Shown: positions 44,701 to 54,631, counted from the stretch's first letter. The stretch is DNA of 64,000 nucleotides from Bacteroidaceae bacterium (GCA_017557005.1 JAFZFZ010000063.1:31386-95385), one strand, 5' to 3'. Program-made: numbers and translations. Notes: generated from the letters alone by a model not told the origin.

Positions 44701-45468
44701 GGCACACTCCTCATCAACTTGCGCGAGGGTGACTTGACCGAAGACCTCATCGTTAACCCCACAATTGACAGCGACGCATCAGGTTGGACAACTATGGGTG
44801 GTGGCCCGACTAATAAGGGTGAGCACTATAGCGGCGAGACTGAGAACCGTTACCTGGATGCATGGGCTCCCTCTGGCTTGAAGTTCACTGCAATCCAGGA
44901 AATCATTGGCTTGCCCGACGGTACATACGAGCTTACTGCAGCTACACGTACTGATGGTGACAATGCTTATATGTTCGCTGCTACTCAGCCTCTTGAGGCC
45001 GACACCGCTGCTTGGACTGCTTCTACTCAGTGGGCTATGTTCAAGAACTACGGTGCATATCGTGGTGAGATCTGGTACAACGACAGCTTGGCTTATGAAG
45101 CTGCTGACGGTGCCGGTGAATTCCCCTACTACAACGCTCGCAACGGTGAGGGTTACGGTTGGTCATACGACACAATCACCGTAGAGGTTACTAACCACTA
45201 CTTGGCAATTGGTATTACTACAAACAATGCACTTACTGGCCAGGCTGAGTTCAATGGTGCTTGGTTGGGCGCTGATGACTGGAAGCTTGTCCTCGTTAAG
45301 AAGGCTGCTACACAGAGCGAGTTCAATCCGTTCGCTGGTATTGAGAACCTTGAGACTGTAGCTCCTGTTCAGGTAGGCATCTACGACCTCTTCGGTCGCC
45401 GCATCGAGACACCTACTGTTTCTGGTATCTATATCGTAAATGGTAAAAAGACTGTAATTAAGAAGTAA
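41707..45468 (+). CDS. Very large modular secreted protein with four beta modules
   Basis: This 1253-residue secreted protein begins with a signal peptide (M-K-K-I-T-L-L-A-M-S-F-F-A-A-L-F-V-K-A). Four related beta modules, probably galactose-binding-like folds, start at about residues 27, 320, 645 and 1013. Each has N-P-x-[FIL]-x6-G-W and [IL]-P-[ND]-G-x-Y-x-[VL]. Ala/Glu-rich helical linkers that resemble FIVAR bundles separate them (about 173-300, 500-640 and 800-1010). The end (I-Y-D-L-F-G-R-R-I ... G-I-Y-I-V-N-G-K-K) looks like a surface-sorting tail. It is probably an adhesive or glycan-binding surface protein. Its GCT-rich codon use differs from neighbours and suggests high expression. 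Confidence 0.8.
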   Translation: MKKITLLAMSFFAALFVKAQNGVEVTHLLTNPDFEEGSTGWTLAGGGGSTIATAANYEYSGTTFMESWTAAPNTLSDRDWSQTIEVPNGIYVVRALAHAILQSDAGVVPSGVCIYANKDEVPVVTTTTNPPTEYSVSTIVTDGRLKVGYRLVSCNINWAAWDNVRIFQYIADTEDEAKLMWLKDELETLRTASEVLLSSHMQMALAENLAAKLDAIAEVATLAEAEALMADIKALMEEAELSIEAYEHLAAAIAAAQVELDRDLSQGADDLEEAIAAAEEYLENAAGTTAEVEAYIVQLNDDVFTYQMLNADGTIEFPVTDKYMTNPTLRKDNHGWSGSAPGLEHEVMEFYDCDFDMYQTLTDIPNGMYKVYVQGFYRTGGNDGGAAYQDGSEVISAELYANNASVPLTSLYKYTASGMGVTNDQVLNDYVNMRVSTNEAFNLINPETEKGYYDDNELIVVVQDNTLTIGLRNSGHSGSSWCAFRDFKLGYYGNFPAVVLRINAENAEAWLEENEAVLPATAVVELEDAIAEAYDYTEPGEYENDVVNEQIEKFDAVFAGVKNVLAMINQLKSMLDTALELMAREYPGLEAFSLAYETASDLVEDGAEIELAEGQTTEQFYIEAVAAFQDAINAYYASQPASKENPADYTHLLPNPNFEKKGDWTWSVIGGGTDQWNGGCRPNEDGGANRQGVNLWGWGLSSVDVHQELTNLPNGLYKVSAELITQGGYATDQHVYAVGVAKTTSKALEVEGWDSYEWEELTTTDYAVVLDGKLTIGAASSLGGSNSEGWFQATNFKLYYYGEASDEDLQAAWEASLARANEYVKTMLPGDSKDVAAAIAAATPLATEGKYTDACQALNPVVAAADSVYNVAKNFYAGNYQTMSDLGVDLDKTVNAASLQVIAAALGFADATLKAEDATHKLLEPTNAKLAGYVSYVTYLIEAENTLASMKGVKQEYITTVKEQVIALQVADLVAKFRTADDCEDLLAKLQKAMKSLEGTLLINLREGDLTEDLIVNPTIDSDASGWTTMGGGPTNKGEHYSGETENRYLDAWAPSGLKFTAIQEIIGLPDGTYELTAATRTDGDNAYMFAATQPLEADTAAWTASTQWAMFKNYGAYRGEIWYNDSLAYEAADGAGEFPYYNARNGEGYGWSYDTITVEVTNHYLAIGITTNNALTGQAEFNGAWLGADDWKLVLVKKAATQSEFNPFAGIENLETVAPVQVGIYDLFGRRIETPTVSGIYIVNGKKTVIKK

Positions 45469-45503
45469 TCGCATTTGCGAAAGCATCTTAATGATAAATA
45501 ACG

Positions 45504-45537
45504 AGTCGCGTCCGCTTGTCGGGCGCGACTTTTTTTG
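45504..45537 (+). terminator. Terminator of the large secreted protein gene
   Basis: AGTCGCGTCCG/CGGGCGCGACT forms an 11-bp stem with one G-U pair and a CTTGT loop, followed by seven T. It starts 36 bases after the stop codon. Confidence 0.85.
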
Positions 45538-45610
45538 TATTTTTGCAATAAATAGCGAAAATAAGTTGCACTCGTTGAAAATAAAGCAAGCTTTATTCAC
45601 TCGTTTGCAT

Positions 45611-45618
45611 TATCTTTG
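45611..45618 (+). promoter_or_regulatory. -7 promoter element of hisS
   Basis: TATCTTTG matches TAnnTTTG and lies 31 bases before the hisS start. Confidence 0.55.
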
Positions 45619-45648
45619 CAACATAAAATTCAAAATATAAGATACACA

Positions 45649-47016
45649 ATGGCAACAAAACCCGGTATCCCTAAAGGAACACGCGACTTTTCACCTGCAG
45701 AGATGGCGAAGCGCAACTATATATTTGACACCATCCGCGAAGTATTCTACACCTTCGGCTTCCAACCCATCGAGACTCCTGCCATGGAGAACTTCTCTAC
45801 CCTTATGGGTAAATATGGCGACGAGGGTGATAAGCTCTTGTTTAAGATTCTCAACTCGGGCGATAGCTTTGGAAAAGTTTCAGACGAAGACCTCTTGGAG
45901 CGTAATGCTCTGAAGCTTGCGGCCAAGGTTTGTGAGAAGGGCTTGCGTTACGACCTTACCGTTCCTTTTGCACGCTACGTTGTGGCTCACCGCGATGAGT
46001 TGTCGTTCCCCTTCAAGCGTTTCCAGATTCAGCCTGTATGGCGTGCCGATCGTCCTCAGAAAGGTCGCTACCGTGAGTTCTATCAGTGCGATGCTGACGT
46101 GGTAGGAAGCGATTCATTGCTCAATGAGGTGGACCTTGTACAGATGATTGATGCAGTATACCAAAAGTTCGGTATCCGAGTAAGCATCAAGATTAACAAC
46201 CGCAAGATTCTCACTGGTATTGCCGAAATCATCGGTCAAGCCGATAAGATAGTAGACATCACGGTCGCAATTGACAAGCTTGACAAAATAGGACTCGACA
46301 ATGTCAATGCCGAACTTGCCGAGAAGGGTATCCCCGCCGAAGCTATTGAGACCCTACAGCCCATCATCCTGCTCAGTGGTGACAACAAGAGTAAGCTCGC
46401 TACCTTGCGTACGGTACTCGCTGCCAGCGAGACTGGCTTGAAGGGTGTAGACGAGATGGAGTTCGTACTCGACAGCCTCACTCACCTTGACATCAAGAGC
46501 GAAGTAGAGGTAGACCTTACATTGGCTCGTGGACTCAACTACTATACTGGCACTATCTTCGAAGTGAAAGCACTCGACGTGCAGATTGGCAGTATCTCTG
46601 GTGGTGGCCGTTACGATAACCTCACAGGTATCTTCGGTATGCCTGGTGTATCAGGTGTAGGTATCTCCTTCGGTGCCGACCGCATCTACGACGTGCTCAA
46701 CCAGCTCGACCTCTATCCCAAGAGCGCAGCCCGTGGCACCCAGGTGATGTTTGTCAACTTCGGTGCTGCTGAAGCAGCCTACTGCCTCCCCCTTGTTGCC
46801 AAACTGCGTGCAGCAGGCATTGCAGCCGAGCTCTATCCTGATAGCGTGAAGATGAAGAAGCAGATGTCTTTTGCTAACGACCACGCCATCCCCTACGTAG
46901 TGATGGTCGGCGAAAGCGAAATGCAGAGCGGCCAACTCTCTGTAAAGAATATGGTAAGTGGTGAGCAAGGTGCCATGACTATCGATGAACTGATTGTCCT
47001 TGTTACAAAAGCTTAA
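45649..47016 (+). CDS. hisS: Histidine-tRNA ligase
   Basis: This class II synthetase has G-I-P-K-G-T-R-D-F at its start, motif 2 with [17 protein letters not shown], and the histidine-binding [10 protein letters not shown]. An anticodon-binding domain covers the last 95 residues. The ATG at 45649 gives 455 residues. Earlier in-frame starts lie at or before the -7 element and are rejected. Confidence 0.96.
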   Translation: MATKPGIPKGTRDFSPAEMAKRNYIFDTIREVFYTFGFQPIETPAMENFSTLMGKYGDEGDKLLFKILNSGDSFGKVSDEDLLERNALKLAAKVCEKGLRYDLTVPFARYVVAHRDELSFPFKRFQIQPVWRADRPQKGRYREFYQCDADVVGSDSLLNEVDLVQMIDAVYQKFGIRVSIKINNRKILTGIAEIIGQADKIVDITVAIDKLDKIGLDNVNAELAEKGIPAEAIETLQPIILLSGDNKSKLATLRTVLAASETGLKGVDEMEFVLDSLTHLDIKSEVEVDLTLARGLNYYTGTIFEVKALDVQIGSISGGGRYDNLTGIFGMPGVSGVGISFGADRIYDVLNQLDLYPKSAARGTQVMFVNFGAAEAAYCLPLVAKLRAAGIAAELYPDSVKMKKQMSFANDHAIPYVVMVGESEMQSGQLSVKNMVSGEQGAMTIDELIVLVTKA

Positions 47017-47061
47017 TGTAGATTTGCCTATTGTCAGACTTTGTCATAGGCTTGACAAAAT

Positions 47062-47103
47062 ATTATCACAGGTGCGAAAAACTTTTTTCAAGCCTGTGAT
47101 AAT
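47062..47103. repeat. Perfect 11-bp inverted repeat after hisS
   Basis: ATTATCACAGG at 47062-47072 pairs with CCTGTGATAAT at 47093-47103 around a 20-base A/T-rich loop. A weak T run follows (TTTGTTAT). It may be the hisS terminator or an operator for tex. Confidence 0.55.
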
Positions 47104-47174
47104 TTGTTATCGGTAATATGACAAATGTACTGCCAGTGTTAACAACTAAGATTTCAGTAGAATAATTATAAACG

Positions 47175-49292
47175 ATGAATAAGTATCTCTCTCAAACCCT
47201 AAATCTCCCCGAGCAGGCCGTAGCCAATACGCTCAAGTTGCTTGCCGAGGGGGCCACTATACCTTTTATCAGTCGCTATCGCAAAGAGGCTACAGGCGGA
47301 CTTGATGAGGTGCAGATAGCCGCTATTGATACGGCATACACCAAATTACAAGAGTTGCAGAAGCGCAAGGATACCATCCTTGCCACCATTGAGGAGCAAG
47401 GGAAACTTACTGACGAACTGCGCACCCGTATAGCCAAGTGCATGGACAGTACCGAACTTGAGGATATCTACTTACCCTATAAGCCTAAACGTCGCACTCG
47501 TGCAGAAATAGCACGCACCAAAGGCTTGGAACCATTGGCCAAGATGCTGATGGCGCAAAACTCCAATGGAGTAGAATCCATGGCCTTGCGATTCGTGAAG
47601 GGGGAGGTGAAAGATACTGACGAGGCTCTGCAAGGAGCGCGTGACATCATTGCAGAGTGGGTAAACGAAAGTGAACGTTCGCGTAACACCATACGTAACC
47701 TCTTTGCTCGCGAGGCACGCATCACCTCCAAACTCATTGCAGGCAAGGAAACCGAAGCCGATAAGTATCGCGACTATTTTGATTGGAGTGAACCTCTCGC
47801 ACGTTGTTCATCGCACCGCATGCTCGCCATACGCCGAGGCGAGAACGAAGGCTTTCTTCGCGTAAGCATTACTCCTGCCGATGACACTGTTGCCATAGAA
47901 CGCCTTGAACGCCAATATGTGCGCACCTCGGGTGAGTGTGCTGAGCAGATAGCCCTTGCCGTACGCGATAGCTACAAGCGTCTGTTGCGCCCCTCCATAG
48001 AGACCGAATTTGCTAATAGTTCGAAAGCGAAGGCCGACGAAGAGGCCATCCGCGTGTTCGCAGCCAACCTCAAACAACTACTCCTTGCTGCACCCTTAGG
48101 ACAAAAGCGTGTGCTCGCCATTGATCCGGGTTATCGTACTGGATGCAAGGTGGTGTGTCTTGATGCACAAGGAAATCTGCTGCACAATGAGACCATCTAT
48201 CCCCATCCTCCAAAATCAGATTATGCTGGAGCAGCCCGCAAACTCATTCGCCTCGTCGAACAATATAAGATAGAGGCTATATCCATCGGTAATGGTACTG
48301 CCAGTCGCGAAACGGAGCAGTTTGTCACCTCGCAGCGCTACGATCGCAAGCTGCAGGTGTTCGTAGTAAGCGAAGATGGAGCCTCCATCTATTCAGCCTC
48401 GCAGGTTGCTCGCGACGAGTTTCCTGACTATGATGTCACCGTACGTGGCGCCGTATCTATCGGCCGCCGCTTGATGGACCCCTTGGCCGAACTTGTAAAG
48501 ATTGATCCCAAGTCAATTGGAGTTGGACAATATCAGTATGATGTCGACCAAAAGGAGCTGAAGTCTTCACTCGATCGTATCGTAGAGCATTGTGTCAACT
48601 CTGTTGGTGTAAATGTAAATACCGCCAGCAAGCACCTTCTCACCTATGTATCAGGATTGGGCGCTACGCTCGCACAAAACATTGTCGACTACCGTGCCGA
48701 GCATGGTCCCTTCGCCACTCGCAATGACCTGAAGCGTGTGCCTCGTATGGGCGATAAGAGTTTCGAGCAATCAGCAGGTTTTCTCCGTATCCCCGATGCT
48801 AAGAACCCGCTCGACAATTCTGCCGTGCACCCCGAGCGCTATCGTCTCGTTGAGCAAATGGCACATAACCTTGGCTGTAATGTAAGCGAACTCATTGCTA
48901 ATGCTGAGTTGCGTGCAAAGGTTGATATCAATAAGTATGTGAATGAATCAGTCGGCTTACCCACGCTACGCGATATCATGGCCGAACTGGAGAAACCTGG
49001 ACGCGACCCCCGCGAAGCCATCGAAGTATGGAGTTTCGATGAACGCATACGTACAATAGAGGATGTAAAGGCGGGCATGGTGTTACCCGGTATCGTCACC
49101 AATGTCACCAACTTCGGGTGCTTTGTTGATATAGGTGTCAAGGAGAAGGGGTTGGTGCACGTGTCGCAATTGGCCGACCGCTTCGTGTCAGACCCTACCA
49201 CCATTGTATCAGTACACCAGCATGTGAGCGTACGGGTGATTGAAGTTGACTACTCGCGCAAACGCATCAGTCTGTCAATGAAAGAAGTATAA
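47175..49292 (+). CDS. tex: Tex-family RNA-binding transcription accessory protein
   Basis: This 705-residue protein has the Tex layout. It has an N-terminal helical domain with F-I-S-R-Y-R-K-E-A-T-G-G-L-D-E, then a YqgF/RNase H-like domain (V-L-A-I-D-P-G-Y-R-T-G-C-K). Helix-hairpin-helix units follow (N-T-A-S-K-H-L-L-T-Y-V-S-G-L-G), with a C-terminal S1 RNA-binding domain at about residues 630-705 (G-M-V-L-P-G-I-V-T-N-V-T-N-F-G-C-F-V-D). Tex affects transcription and RNA stability. Length is slightly below E. coli YhgF (773). Confidence 0.95.
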   Translation: MNKYLSQTLNLPEQAVANTLKLLAEGATIPFISRYRKEATGGLDEVQIAAIDTAYTKLQELQKRKDTILATIEEQGKLTDELRTRIAKCMDSTELEDIYLPYKPKRRTRAEIARTKGLEPLAKMLMAQNSNGVESMALRFVKGEVKDTDEALQGARDIIAEWVNESERSRNTIRNLFAREARITSKLIAGKETEADKYRDYFDWSEPLARCSSHRMLAIRRGENEGFLRVSITPADDTVAIERLERQYVRTSGECAEQIALAVRDSYKRLLRPSIETEFANSSKAKADEEAIRVFAANLKQLLLAAPLGQKRVLAIDPGYRTGCKVVCLDAQGNLLHNETIYPHPPKSDYAGAARKLIRLVEQYKIEAISIGNGTASRETEQFVTSQRYDRKLQVFVVSEDGASIYSASQVARDEFPDYDVTVRGAVSIGRRLMDPLAELVKIDPKSIGVGQYQYDVDQKELKSSLDRIVEHCVNSVGVNVNTASKHLLTYVSGLGATLAQNIVDYRAEHGPFATRNDLKRVPRMGDKSFEQSAGFLRIPDAKNPLDNSAVHPERYRLVEQMAHNLGCNVSELIANAELRAKVDINKYVNESVGLPTLRDIMAELEKPGRDPREAIEVWSFDERIRTIEDVKAGMVLPGIVTNVTNFGCFVDIGVKEKGLVHVSQLADRFVSDPTTIVSVHQHVSVRVIEVDYSRKRISLSMKEV

Positions 49293-49387
49293 CCCAATAG
49301 GACTACTTATAACGAATGTGCATTCTTCCTATTCCTACATTTGAATTGGGCATAAGGAAAGATTTGTCTAAAAAACGAGTAACTGAA

Positions 49388-49420
49388 TTTGTATTTATTA
49401 AAAATATTATAGTACCTTTG
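49388..49420 (+). promoter_or_regulatory. Promoter of the small outer-membrane protein gene
   Basis: TTTG at 49388-49391 and TACCTTTG at 49413-49420 are spaced by 21 bases. The start codon lies 31 bases downstream. Confidence 0.6.
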
Positions 49421-49451
49421 TCTTATATTAAACAACTAATTTGTTAAGATT

Positions 49452-49895
49452 ATGAAAAAGTTTTTAGTAATGGCAACTCTTTTGGTTGCAACTTTGACAG
49501 TGAGCGCTCAGGAGTACAACTGGGCTTTGGGAGTACGTGCTGGTGGTTTCAGCGGTCTTACAGTTAAGAAAACACTTGGCGAGAACGCTCTTGAGTTCGG
49601 CGCTTCTTGGAACTGGAACAACAATCTCAATGTTGACGGAGTATATTTGTGGCAGCAACCCGTAATCGGTGAAGGCTTCACCTTGTACTACGGTGCTGGT
49701 GCTTATGTTGGTTTGTGGGAGACAGAAGAAAGCAGCGCATTTGCTCTCGGTGCAGAAGGTGTTGTAGGTCTTGAGTATAAGATTCCTAATGTTCCTGTTG
49801 CATTCTCATTGGATTACCGTCCTGGTATCAATGTTCTTCCTGCCGTTGCTGGTAACCTCATCAACTTCGGTTTGGGTATCAAGTACTGCTTCTAA
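49452..49895 (+). CDS. Small outer-membrane beta-barrel protein
   Basis: This 147-residue protein has a signal peptide (M-K-K-F-L-V-M-A-T-L-L-V-A-T-L-T-V-S-A) and about 125 residues of alternating amphipathic strands ending in G-L-G-I-K-Y-C-F, an outer-membrane barrel end. It probably forms an eight-stranded barrel; the function is not known. It has its own promoter and a strong terminator shared with the convergent ROK gene. Confidence 0.8.
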   Translation: MKKFLVMATLLVATLTVSAQEYNWALGVRAGGFSGLTVKKTLGENALEFGASWNWNNNLNVDGVYLWQQPVIGEGFTLYYGAGAYVGLWETEESSAFALGAEGVVGLEYKIPNVPVAFSLDYRPGINVLPAVAGNLINFGLGIKYCF

Positions 49896-49916
49896 AAACA
49901 TTTAGAGTATAAGAAT

Positions 49917-49952
49917 AAAGAAAGCGTCTGCTACGGCAGACGCTTTCTTTTT
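49917..49952. terminator. Bidirectional terminator
   Basis: AAAGAAAGCGTCTGC and its reverse complement form a perfect 15-bp stem with a TACG loop. T runs occur on both strands, so it serves the outer-membrane gene (+) and the ROK gene (-). Confidence 0.85.
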
Positions 49953-49971
49953 ATCTATCGTTTTACATGGC

Positions 49972-50922
49972 TTAGCCCCAAGCAAGAGCGCTGGCTCCAA
50001 GCACAGCAGCATCTGCATCCTCAAGTTCTGAAACAAGGAGCTTGGTCTTTCCCTTCCAGATGCTGAGCACATTAGCTTCCATTGCTTCGAGAGTAGGCTT
50101 CATAATGAGATCACCAGCCTTGGTAAGACCACCAAAGAGGATGATAGCTTCGGGAGCGCTAAAGGCGATAAAGTCGGCCAAAGCCTCACCAAGGATTGTT
50201 CCTGTAAAGGTGAACACATCCTGTGCAGCCTTATCGCCACGCATAGCAGCATCGTATACATCCTTAGAGGTGATGTCACCCTCGATGTCGCGCAACAAAC
50301 TGGGCTCATCGGTATATTCTACAATTTCCTTCGCAGTGCGTGCCACACCTGTAGCAGAACAATAAGTCTCAAGGCATCCACGACGACCGCAGCCACATTG
50401 ACGGCCATCTTGACGACGCGAAATTACATGACCGAGTTCTCCTGCAAAGCCATCGTGACCATACACGAGCTGACCATTGACAACAATACCGCTGCCTACG
50501 CCCGTACCGAGTGTAATCTCGATAAAGTTCTTCATGCCACGAGCAGCGCCATAGGTCATCTCGCCAATAGCTGCTGCATTGGCGTCATTGGTTACCGTCA
50601 CAGGCACACCAATAGCCTTCTCGAAATCGGCAGCAAGAGGCACGATACCCTTCCAAGGAAGATTGGCAGAATGTTCGATATTACCAGTATAATAGTTTCC
50701 GTTGGAAGCACCTATGCCCATACCCTTTATCTTGGTGATGCCACCTGCTGCATCAATCATGGGAAGCAACTTGGCAGCCACCGCTGCTACATAATCGCCA
50801 AACAAGCTATAAGCCTGAGTTTTGATAGAGTCCACACTGAGGATGTTACCACGTGCGTCAACGATACCGAACACCGAGTTGGTGCCGCCGATATCCATAC
50901 CTACTACATAAGGTTTGTCCAT
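49972..50922 (-). CDS. ROK-family sugar kinase (glucokinase type)
   Basis: This 316-residue kinase has D-I-G-G-T-N at the phosphate site, G-T-G-V-G-S-G-I in the middle, and the ROK zinc motif C-G-C-G-R-R-G-C-L-E near residue 175. E-L-G-H, which binds the sugar, is present. The protein probably phosphorylates glucose or an amino sugar at C6; the sequence does not settle which. A minus-strand TACATTTG box lies at 50959-50966. Confidence 0.9.
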   Translation of the reverse strand: MDKPYVVGMDIGGTNSVFGIVDARGNILSVDSIKTQAYSLFGDYVAAVAAKLLPMIDAAGGITKIKGMGIGASNGNYYTGNIEHSANLPWKGIVPLAADFEKAIGVPVTVTNDANAAAIGEMTYGAARGMKNFIEITLGTGVGSGIVVNGQLVYGHDGFAGELGHVISRRQDGRQCGCGRRGCLETYCSATGVARTAKEIVEYTDEPSLLRDIEGDITSKDVYDAAMRGDKAAQDVFTFTGTILGEALADFIAFSAPEAIILFGGLTKAGDLIMKPTLEAMEANVLSIWKGKTKLLVSELEDADAAVLGASALAWG

Positions 50923-51016
50923 AATGGTATATATTTTAAGTTTTTAGAATTGTCGATGCAAATGTAATGATAGTTCGCTGATACCACAAATAATTCACTC
51001 TTTTTCTTTTCTGCTA

Positions 51017-51676
51017 TCATCTGTCAGCAACAACCATACCATCGAGCAAACGTATTGTGCGGTCAGTAGTGGCTGCAAGAGTCTCATCATGGGTGACGAT
51101 GATGAAGGTCTGTCCCAACTCGCGGCGCAGATCAAAGAAAAGTTGATGCAGCTCCTCCTTGTTGTGGGTGTCGAGGCTTCCTGAAGGTTCGTCGGCAAGG
51201 ATTACCTGCGGACGATTTACCAGAGCACGTGCTACTGCTACACGTTGTTTCTCGCCACCAGAAAGTTCTGATGGCTTATGCGTTGCACGGTCGGTGAGGT
51301 GCAGATAATCGAGCATCTCCATGGCTCGCTGGCGAGCATCGTTCATGCTTGCGCCACCAATCAGAGCAGGCATCATTACATTCTCCACTGCGCTAAATTC
51401 GGGCAATAGTTGGTGAAACTGGAATACGAAGCCGATGTGACGATTGCGGAAGGCAGATAATTGTTTCTCCTTGTAAACTGAAATATCGACACCATCAAAG
51501 AGCACGCGTCCACTATCGGGGCGATCGAGCGTACCGATGATTTGTAGCAACGTAGTCTTACCAGCTCCGCTAGGGCCTACAATGCTGACTACCTCACCCG
51601 GATTGATGGTGAGATCAATGCCTTTGAGCACTTCAAGCGTGCCAAAACTTTTGCGTATATCGTGTAGTTGTATCAT
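51017..51676 (-). CDS. lolD: LolD-like ABC transporter ATP-binding protein
   Basis: This 219-residue ATPase has Walker [10 protein letters not shown], signature [10 protein letters not shown] and Walker B V-I-L-A-D-E-P. It falls in the MacB/LolD group by its H-x-P-x-x-L/S-G-G spacing and short length. In the Lol system it powers lipoprotein release from the inner membrane. No permease gene lies next to it; the start overlaps the tcdA stop by four bases. Confidence 0.85.
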   Translation of the reverse strand: MIQLHDIRKSFGTLEVLKGIDLTINPGEVVSIVGPSGAGKTTLLQIIGTLDRPDSGRVLFDGVDISVYKEKQLSAFRNRHIGFVFQFHQLLPEFSAVENVMMPALIGGASMNDARQRAMEMLDYLHLTDRATHKPSELSGGEKQRVAVARALVNRPQVILADEPSGSLDTHNKEELHQLFFDLRRELGQTFIIVTHDETLAATTDRTIRLLDGMVVADR

Positions 51677-52503
51677 AATTTACGTATTACATATTCTGCA
51701 AGGTAACAGCCAAACACGGCGGGCATGTAGCTGATGGTCCCTGCGGTTGATTTCTTATTCTGTTCGCCTTCGACGGTAATCACAGCACGCCGATCGGCCT
51801 GCTCGGTAGAGAACACCACAGGCAACGAACGTCGCAATCCCTCCTTCTTAAGGCGTGTGCGCACCGCCTTGGCAAGACCACAATGGTAGGTCTCCCACAG
51901 GTCGGCAAAACGTATCTGTGTGATGTCGCTCTTTGCTCCAGCTCCCATGCTGCTCACGATGGGTATACCACGGCGTAGCGCTTCGGCGATGAGGGCGCAC
52001 TTGGGAGCGATGGTGTCGATGGCATCGACGATGAAAAGGCGGCCCCCCACATTCCCCCCATGGGGGGATGACATTTCGTCCACATTAGAAAGTTTGTCCA
52101 ATAAAGCACTTGGAGTAATTACATCCCGTGAAAATTCATTCTCGTTCTCTTGCTCTGACTGGAGCTTCCCCCCTTGGGAGGATAAGAGGGGGGCTTCTAC
52201 ATACATCGGCAGTTCGTGCAGACGTATCTCGGGATTGATGTCGCGCAAGCGCTGAGCCAACACCTCGGTCTTGAGACGACCTATAGTACTATGAGCCGCA
52301 GGCAACTGACGATTGATATTAGTCACGTTCACCGTATCCGCATCCACAATCGTAAGTTCGCCCACACCGGCACGGCATAGCATCTCAGCGGCATACGCAC
52401 CTACTCCACCTACTCCCACTACGAGCACATGAGCATTGCTTAAGCGAGTCGTTTTATCTTCTCCCAGCAAGAGGGTAGTGCGATCAGTCCATTTGTTCTC
52501 CAT
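51673..52503 (-). CDS. tcdA: tRNA threonylcarbamoyladenosine dehydratase with an in-frame insert
   Basis: This ThiF/MoeB-like enzyme makes the cyclic form of t6A in tRNA. It has [11 protein letters not shown] and [13 protein letters not shown], and later V-D-A-I-D-T. Between Y-V-E (residue 103) and L-F-I-V-D-A-I-D lies a 51-residue segment (104-154) rich in Ser, Gly, Asn and Glu. It is encoded by a 153-bp inverted-repeat element. Without it the chain would be 225 residues, closer to related proteins. The insert sits before the strand of the Rossmann-type core and may loop out. Overlap is 20 bases with the antiporter gene upstream and four bases with lolD. Confidence 0.88.
   Translation of the reverse strand: MENKWTDRTTLLLGEDKTTRLSNAHVLVVGVGGVGAYAAEMLCRAGVGELTIVDADTVNVTNINRQLPAAHSTIGRLKTEVLAQRLRDINPEIRLHELPMYVEAPLLSSQGGKLQSEQENENEFSRDVITPSALLDKLSNVDEMSSPHGGNVGGRLFIVDAIDTIAPKCALIAEALRRGIPIVSSMGAGAKSDITQIRFADLWETYHCGLAKAVRTRLKKEGLRRSLPVVFSTEQADRRAVITVEGEQNKKSTAGTISYMPAVFGCYLAEYVIRKL
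52042..52194. repeat. Inverted-repeat element inside tcdA
   Basis: This 153-bp element has perfect ends GCCCCCC/GGGGGGC and longer arms. The left arm runs GCCCCCCACATTCCCCCC and then ATGGGGGG. The right arm, read in reverse, has CCCCCCTCTTATCCTCCC followed by AAGGGGGG. Its length equals 51 codons and no stop occurs in the tcdA frame. The design resembles the intergenic elements at 38171 and 40791 but the sequence is different. Confidence 0.8.
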
Positions 52504-54631
52504 CGGTTTGCTCTTTTGAAGTTTTAGTTTTCAGATGAAAAGGATTTTCAAACATCTGGTTATAGGTAGGTAATGGCTGTACATAGGAGAGCTCGTGCGC
52601 TTGTCCAAACTGCTCGGGATAGATAATCATCAAGCTATTATTTGAGAAATGTCGCATGAGCTGTGTTGGCAAATTATCAAATGCGGGTTGCCATGAGATA
52701 CCGCCTCGACGAGCACTGATGAGCACGAAGAGGTGGTCGTAGCTAAGGTGTCGCGTTACGATAAGCAGATCGTTCCAATCCTCCAACTCGGCATAAGAGG
52801 TGCGCGTGCTCGGATGATTCATCTGTACGTAAGGACGTATGAGGCGTATCGTATCAGGGTGTGCATGAAAGTCAATGCGGCAGCCCAATTGTTCGCCCAT
52901 ACGACTTATGCGCTCAAGCCATTGATAGAATCCGGCCTCCAGTTCGGCACGCTCAGGCACTGCGACAATGATACGATGCACCACATTTACTGGCATCAGA
53001 TAATTCACGATGATGACCTGCCTGTTGGTGCGGTCAAGCAATTCGGAAGCCACATTGCCAAGATAAGACTCGGTCAACTTACGTTTATGATGCAAGCCTA
53101 AGATCAGTTCGGAAGCCTCAAACTCCTTCATCGAGTGCATGATGCTTCCCACCACATTCACACCTACACGATTGTAGGTAGATAGTTGCATGTCTGCAGC
53201 AGCTGCAGCCTTGGCTGCTCTTTCCAAATTCTGTTTACCCAGTTTGAGTTGTTGCTCCACATTTCCATTGTCGAGACACACCTGCAACGCTATCATCTCT
53301 TTTTGCGATTTCGGATTACGCATCATGATAGCCGTGTCAATAAGCTGTTCCACGCTGTCCGGGTTGTTTAGTGCTACCATGATTCGCTCATTAGCCTCTT
53401 TTCCACTGGTTTGGGCCGAAGTCTCAGAGATGGCAATCTTGCGTGCCGCCTTATCCGTCACAATGGAACTTATGACACAACTTACCAATATCATTAGCAC
53501 AATACCATTGAGCACATCATCACCGATAAGATATACCCCTGGAGCAATCTCCAATTGAGTTCCGACCATAATCATGGCCAATGCACCAGCGGCATGAGCA
53601 TTACTGAGTCCAAACAACATTTCACGCTCAGCACACTTCATACGCAACACCTGCTGTGTTGCCCATGCTGCCATCCACTTGGTCAACGTGGCTGTAACGA
53701 CTATCACCAGTACAACAACTATTGCTTCGCGATGGTCAAAAAGCGTTCTTACATTGATCAGCATTCCCACGCTAATCAGAAAGTAGGGAATGAAGAGCGC
53801 ATTACCGACAAATTCAATACGATTCATCAAGGGCGAAACACGGGGTATGTAGCGGTTGAGCACCAATCCTGCGAGGAAGGCGCCAAAGAGTCCCTCCAAT
53901 CCCGCAGCCTCCGAGAGTGCCGCACTCAGCACGAGCAGTACCAATACAAAGGTAAACTGGGTAACATTATCACTGTATTTCTTAAAGAAAGCTCTTGTCA
54001 GACGCGGATAGCAGAAGAAGATGAAGAAACTATATGCAGCACACTTGAGTGCAAAGCCAACCCAAAAGCGAGCACTGATATCTCCCTTGGCGCTTGCCGA
54101 GATCCCAGCCAACGTAAAAAGCGCCATTAACAATGCAAGCATGGTACCAGCAATGGCAATTGTTACACAGTCATGTCGGCTCAATCCATAACGTCCTACT
54201 ACGGGATAAGCCACCAAAGTGTGTGAAGCAAGTATGCACGACAATAGTAATGAAGCTTCCCAGCGGAACCCCAGCACCCATTGCCCAACACCCAAGCCTA
54301 TAATAAAAGGAATAGCAAATGTAATCAGTCCAAACACGACACCTCGTGTGCGGTTCTTCTTCAGTCCCTCCATATCCATTTCAAGGCTTGCCAAAAACAT
54401 GATATAGTAGAGTCCCATCTTACCAAAGAGTTCAAAACTACTGTCGCGTGCCAGGATATTAAGTCCGTGTTCTCCCACGAACACACCAGCCAATATCATG
54501 CCAACCAAGTGAGGCACGCGAATGCGATTGAATACCAAGGGAGCAAACAATATGATGACCAGCACTACAAGAAATATCCACGTAGGGTTGGTGATGGGGA
54601 AGAGGTGTGTTATATCATTAAGTATAGACAT
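52484..54631 (-). CDS. CPA2-type cation/proton antiporter with a C-terminal soluble region
   Basis: This 715-residue protein has about 12 membrane helices in the first 420 residues ([25 protein letters not shown]). A cytoplasmic region of about 290 residues follows, with two universal-stress-like halves. The first has I-M-V-A-L-N-N-P and L-I-L-G-L-H-H-K-R. It probably exchanges Na+ or K+ for protons. The ATG at 54631 is chosen, since the longer open frame lacks a sensible start. Its end overlaps tcdA. Confidence 0.85.
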   Translation of the reverse strand: MSILNDITHLFPITNPTWIFLVVLVIILFAPLVFNRIRVPHLVGMILAGVFVGEHGLNILARDSSFELFGKMGLYYIMFLASLEMDMEGLKKNRTRGVVFGLITFAIPFIIGLGVGQWVLGFRWEASLLLSCILASHTLVAYPVVGRYGLSRHDCVTIAIAGTMLALLMALFTLAGISASAKGDISARFWVGFALKCAAYSFFIFFCYPRLTRAFFKKYSDNVTQFTFVLVLLVLSAALSEAAGLEGLFGAFLAGLVLNRYIPRVSPLMNRIEFVGNALFIPYFLISVGMLINVRTLFDHREAIVVVLVIVVTATLTKWMAAWATQQVLRMKCAEREMLFGLSNAHAAGALAMIMVGTQLEIAPGVYLIGDDVLNGIVLMILVSCVISSIVTDKAARKIAISETSAQTSGKEANERIMVALNNPDSVEQLIDTAIMMRNPKSQKEMIALQVCLDNGNVEQQLKLGKQNLERAAKAAAAADMQLSTYNRVGVNVVGSIMHSMKEFEASELILGLHHKRKLTESYLGNVASELLDRTNRQVIIVNYLMPVNVVHRIIVAVPERAELEAGFYQWLERISRMGEQLGCRIDFHAHPDTIRLIRPYVQMNHPSTRTSYAELEDWNDLLIVTRHLSYDHLFVLISARRGGISWQPAFDNLPTQLMRHFSNNSLMIIYPEQFGQAHELSYVQPLPTYNQMFENPFHLKTKTSKEQTDGEQMD

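Noticed and set aside
51017..51676. Antibiotic efflux (MacB) ATPase
   Set aside because: The short ATPase lacks a fused or adjacent permease and periplasmic adaptor, so the LolD reading is preferred, although not proven.
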